Shown here: positions 60,532 through 64,000 of the stretch, one piece after another
Position numbering within the stretch: the stretch's first letter is position 1
Layout: each line of letters begins with the position of its first letter
Assembly (NCBI GenBank): GCA_910589415.1
Contig: OU342639.1
Location: 18,422,268-18,486,267 of the forward strand
Source: Malachius bipustulatus
Taxonomy: Eukaryota > Arthropoda > Insecta > Coleoptera > Melyridae
Direction: 5' to 3'
Length of the DNA: 64,000 nt
Position numbers and translations under genes: made by a program
The notes under the pieces: model-generated
Told to the model about the DNA's origin: nothing
What the model saw: only the letters and a program-made list of their open reading frames with translations
The model's database searches: none

Positions 60532-60652
60532 TATAATTGCTATTGATGTAATTGCTATTGTTTCCAATTCGGATCAACTTTTCAAGTAACAATTTTTGAT
60601 ATTGTCAAAAATAAAGATACTTTATTCAATGGCACAATGAATATTTTTTGAC
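60532..60652. other. Spacer between two elements
   Basis: About 120 bp. Repeats 'attgctattgatgtaattgc', which echoes 'ttgatgtaat' just left of the 3-kb element. Confidence 0.5.
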
Positions 60653-61504
60653 ATACAGTGTGTGTCACAGGCATGGTACACCCCATTTTTTTTCTTTATT
60701 TTTGAAGATAATTTTTTGAAATTTGGTACGTCGCATATTCTCGATAGAGCGCACTTTTTAGCAGAAAATTGAATTTTTTCCCACATTCGGTTTTTCCGGA
60801 AATGTAACCAACTTTTTATTTTTAAATGGGACACCCTATATATTATTATATTTTTGGATTCTATACTTTGTACGAATCCAACAATACCACATAAGTATCA
60901 TTTTAAATGTCAAATTTGTTTTTATTTAATTTTTTATTTTTCAATTATAGTGTGCCATGACTTCAGTTGTGTTCGTCACAGATGCAAAATGGGTACACCA
61001 AAATGTCCCTTCTTGGAAGTAGTAGTAGATGGTACCTCGGTACCAATATGGTACCATTTGAAAAAAATGAATTCAGCTCAAAAAATCATTCCGGTGCGCA
61101 TTATTTATCCATAAATCACTTAATTTAGTACTTTGAACAAAAATTAGATTTTTCTAGCATTAGATGATCCAATTGGAGTAAAACGAAATAGTCATCATGG
61201 CACACTATAATTGAGAAATAAAAAATTAAATAAAAACAAATTTGACATTTAAAATGGTACTTATGTGGTATTGTTGGATTCGTACAAATGTATAGAATCC
61301 AAAAATGTAATAATATATAGGATGTCCCATTTAAAAATAAAAAGTTGGTTACATTTCCGGAAAAACCGGATGTGGGAAAAAATTCCATTTTCTGCTAAAT
61401 AGTGCGCTCTATTGAGAATATTCGACGTACCAAATTTCAAAAAATTATCTCCAAAAAAAAAGAAAAAAAAAGGGGGTGTACCATGCCTGTGATACACACT
61501 GTAT
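60653..61504. repeat. Foldback family B, copy 2
   Basis: Same arms as 47671-48515 with termini ATACAGTGTGTGTCACAGGC and GATACACACTGTAT. The loop is the reverse complement of that in copy 1: 'ttcagttgtgttcgtcacag' comes first here and 'ccaattggagtaaaac' last. Frames at 60854-61114, 61125-61388 and 61261-61497 are palindrome artefacts. Confidence 0.95.
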
Positions 61505-63690
61505 ATTATTATACCTTCCTACACGACTGCAAAATATTGATGTCTAACTATTTCATTTTAGGTTTTAGGCCAAGAACAACTTCTTATGGAGAATAACTTT
61601 TCTTGCTAAAATGGATAATAAAAAAGTTTGTCATATGACTCCAACTTACGTAGTTGGACACACTGTATATTTACACTTATTAAATATTCACATTTTTTGC
61701 TTCTCGCACGATGACAGTACACTATTTATTTTTGCCAATTATGTTGGCCTTACTACCTACATCTAAAATAAATCTGAAATACTCGCATACTATATCCCTG
61801 ATTATTGTAGTTCTTTAATAGTAATAAATTCCAGATTCAATTTAAACGTTCCAGATATATAGTTCAATCTGTAGGGTTTCTGGGTGAATTTCTTTCCTCG
61901 AATGTCTATAAGATATTTTTAAAACATAGGGCTTGTTCTCTAACGTGGCAGCATTCGGCTTCTATACCTACTAATTTATATAGCTACGACCGCCTAAGCT
62001 CGCCAACAATGACGGAATTTCTGATGGAGAGCTTTTGATTCATATTTACCTTTATTTTACATTAATTTAGTCGAGAATTTGTCGCAGAATCCAAAAGAGG
62101 AATATTCTAGAAAGTATTCTATTGAAAAAATCAAAGTTGATAGCGAATTCCGGTGTAATCAAAAACGGCAGGCAAAATAATATTAATGACTTTTGCAAAA
62201 ATTTCAGATTTCAGTCCGCCACTTTCCAAGATCCGGTTACTGAAAACTCATCGTTAATCACGAGTTCATAAATCATAAAAATCATAAAAATTGGGGAAAA
62301 AATGTGTACATTTGTTATTTTCTTACACTTAAGGGCCGCTCGTTCAAACGCAAATTAAAAGTTTTCAGATAATTACTGATTTTAAATTGCAACTTTTGAA
62401 ATGCAACTATATGATATAAAAACTGGTGAAAATATTCATGATTGGATCGCATGAAAATACACAATTTATGTGATTGATGCGCAAGGTTTTTTTATTTTTT
62501 ATTTTCTAGATAAAAAAATTTATCCTGATTTACCCATTCCATTAGAGTAATACCGTTGTCGATAAAAACTTTTAAAAAGATTGGCGGAATTTACTAAATT
62601 CTAACCAAATAATAACAAGGTGGCTGATATTTCGGTGTTAACCTTTTAAAGGGCGTTTATCTCGATAACGGTTCACTCCATCGCCATGATACACTAATTA
62701 TTTAAAAGATATCAAACAATAAGAAAATCAACCTTAAAAGTTTTTATAATTTCAATTTGTATATATTTCTTCCAAGTGAATGACACTTTAGCTCAACCGC
62801 GAGGTCTATGGTAAGTACTACCAAAGATTAGAAATAAATATTCTTAGCAATTCAAAGTATTATAAAATTATACCAAAATTTATTAAAATCAGGCGACTCA
62901 TAAAAAACATTATTGCAAAAAACTGATTTTGAGCCCTCAAATTTGAGAGCTAGTAGCTAATCTTAGTCGGGGTGTCTCGGGGAAATATAGGTATTTATAG
63001 CTAAATTTCAAAATATTTTTACAAAATCAACCCAAATATGACAGATTGCCCATATATTATTTAACACTTTGTTCTGGGACTTAAACATTCCTTTTCCTGT
63101 TTATGACGAAAATTCGCATTATATTAGCTTTTTCCAATTTTAGCATGATTGTAATTTTAAATTTCAGTACCCTCTACACCTATTTATAATAAGTACTAAC
63201 TTTATTGTTGGAACTCCTTTTTGCGCTTCAGTTAATAAATGCACCCTTCCATAACAAACTCAACACCACCAATAAAAAAACCTTCTTGCGCATCAATCGC
63301 ATAAATAGTTTATTTTTATGCGATTCAATTATGAACATTTTCCCAGATTTTTAAACTAGCGCTCTGTAATTTTCCATAGTCAGGTCAAATTAGCGTAATT
63401 TGAAATTTTAGAGAAATAAACATCATGTAAAAACTTCGAATATCTGCGCCATTTTTGTTATTTGCTTCTTGAAATTTTCGAAAGTTAAAGGTTATTAGTA
63501 TAGTTGTCTACTGTAAAAATTTGATTTCAATTTCTTCAAAAATAAGCTCATACACGATTATAGAAATTGAACCATTTTTACCCTTTTCCTACCTACGCCA
63601 ATGGCGCTTTAATAGAAATAATGCAAATATTATTGTATTAACTCAAATTTCAAATAATCTTCTTCCAATTTTGTTAATTTGGTTTTAAAC
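61505..63690. other. 2.2 kb non-coding stretch
   Basis: AT-rich intronic DNA. No domain-bearing frame, tandem repeat or clear palindrome. Confidence 0.45.
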
Positions 63691-63713
63691 TTTTTTTCCA
63701 TCTTGTTCATACA

Positions 63714-63841
63714 GGGGCTCAAAAATAGGCGAATTTTCCGAAAATTCTCCCACAAAAATTTCAGCCCCCTAGATTGAAAACTGCGACCTGAAATGAGATG
63801 ACAAAAACCGGATTTCTGGAATTTTGAAAGGGCACCCTGTA
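63714..63841. repeat. Fragment with CACCCTGTA end
   Basis: Runs ACAGGGGCTCAAAAATAGG to GAAAGGGCACCCTGTA. A short unit with inverted ACAGGG/CCCTGT ends, probably a small member of the same terminal-motif group. Confidence 0.5.
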
Positions 63842-63913
63842 AGTAGAAGTAACGCGACTTTTGGAAATTTCTTCGACGAAAATCGAACATCATTCCAAAA
63901 CTATACAAGAATC

Positions 63914-64000
63914 TATACAGGGTGTATCTAAATAACACCGAAAAAATTTAAGAGCTGATTCTCTGGTCAAAAATAAACAAAAAATTTCGTTTAAACGTGT
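63914..64000 (+). repeat. Start of a TATACAGGGTGTA element, runs off the edge
   Basis: Begins TATACAGGGTGTATCTAAAT and includes 'ctggtcaaaaataaacaaa', shared with the repeat at 37545-37900. Confidence 0.6.

Noticed and set aside
60854..61596. Frames with matching FKCQICFYLIFYF-like peptides
   Set aside because: Produced by the arms of foldback B; no codon constraint.

Overview
The window reads as non-coding euchromatin of an arthropod, most likely an insect. It is AT-rich and has no operon-like gene packing. The 6-mer TAGGTA/TACCTA recurs throughout. Several kinds of non-LTR retrotransposon relics are present, and one unmistakable host exon belongs to a neuronal immunoglobulin gene family (DIP/lachesin-like) known from arthropods. 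The sequence does not let me name the order with confidence.

The only host coding sequence I can defend is a 107-nt exon at 52438-52544 (+). It has a polypyrimidine/AG acceptor and a GTAAGT donor, and encodes the first beta-strands of an Ig domain. Most of the remaining 64 kb is therefore probably intron or upstream flank of that gene. Two weaker host-like signals are a GC-rich island at 35480-35720 and a possible small exon at 15379-15511.

Layout. 1-2 kb: two non-LTR retrotransposon pieces. 2.4-8.7 kb: AT-rich, with short tandem arrays and a recurring GC-rich CGCTCGCCGGCG-type motif, bounded by two copies of one terminal-inverted-repeat (TIR) family. 8.7-9.9 kb: a 375-codon reverse transcriptase (RT) fragment with a (TAA)n tail. 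10.8-12.1 kb: hairpins and a third copy of the TIR family. 12.3-13.7 kb: a broken transposon-associated host-type gene, then a broken retrotransposon C-terminus. 16.5-17.7 kb: an A/C-rich retrotransposon relic. 21.5-31.2 kb: a run of long palindromic (foldback) elements. 33-42.6 kb: many copies of one foldback family, with nested insertions. 44-52 kb: further palindromes. 52.4 kb: the host exon. 55-57.4 kb: a nearly intact endonuclease/RT retrotransposon. 57.5-60.5 kb: a 3-kb element with arms of about 0.49 kb enclosing a decayed cysteine-rich (CXC-like) gene. 60.7-61.5 kb: a second copy of the foldback seen at 47.7 kb.

The striking property is the density of long inverted repeats: about a dozen, with arms from 35 to more than 400 bp. 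Many end in the same TATACAGGGTG-type terminus although their interiors are unrelated. If transcribed as part of an intron they would form long RNA hairpins. The best candidate for an under-described mobile system is the 57510-60531 element.
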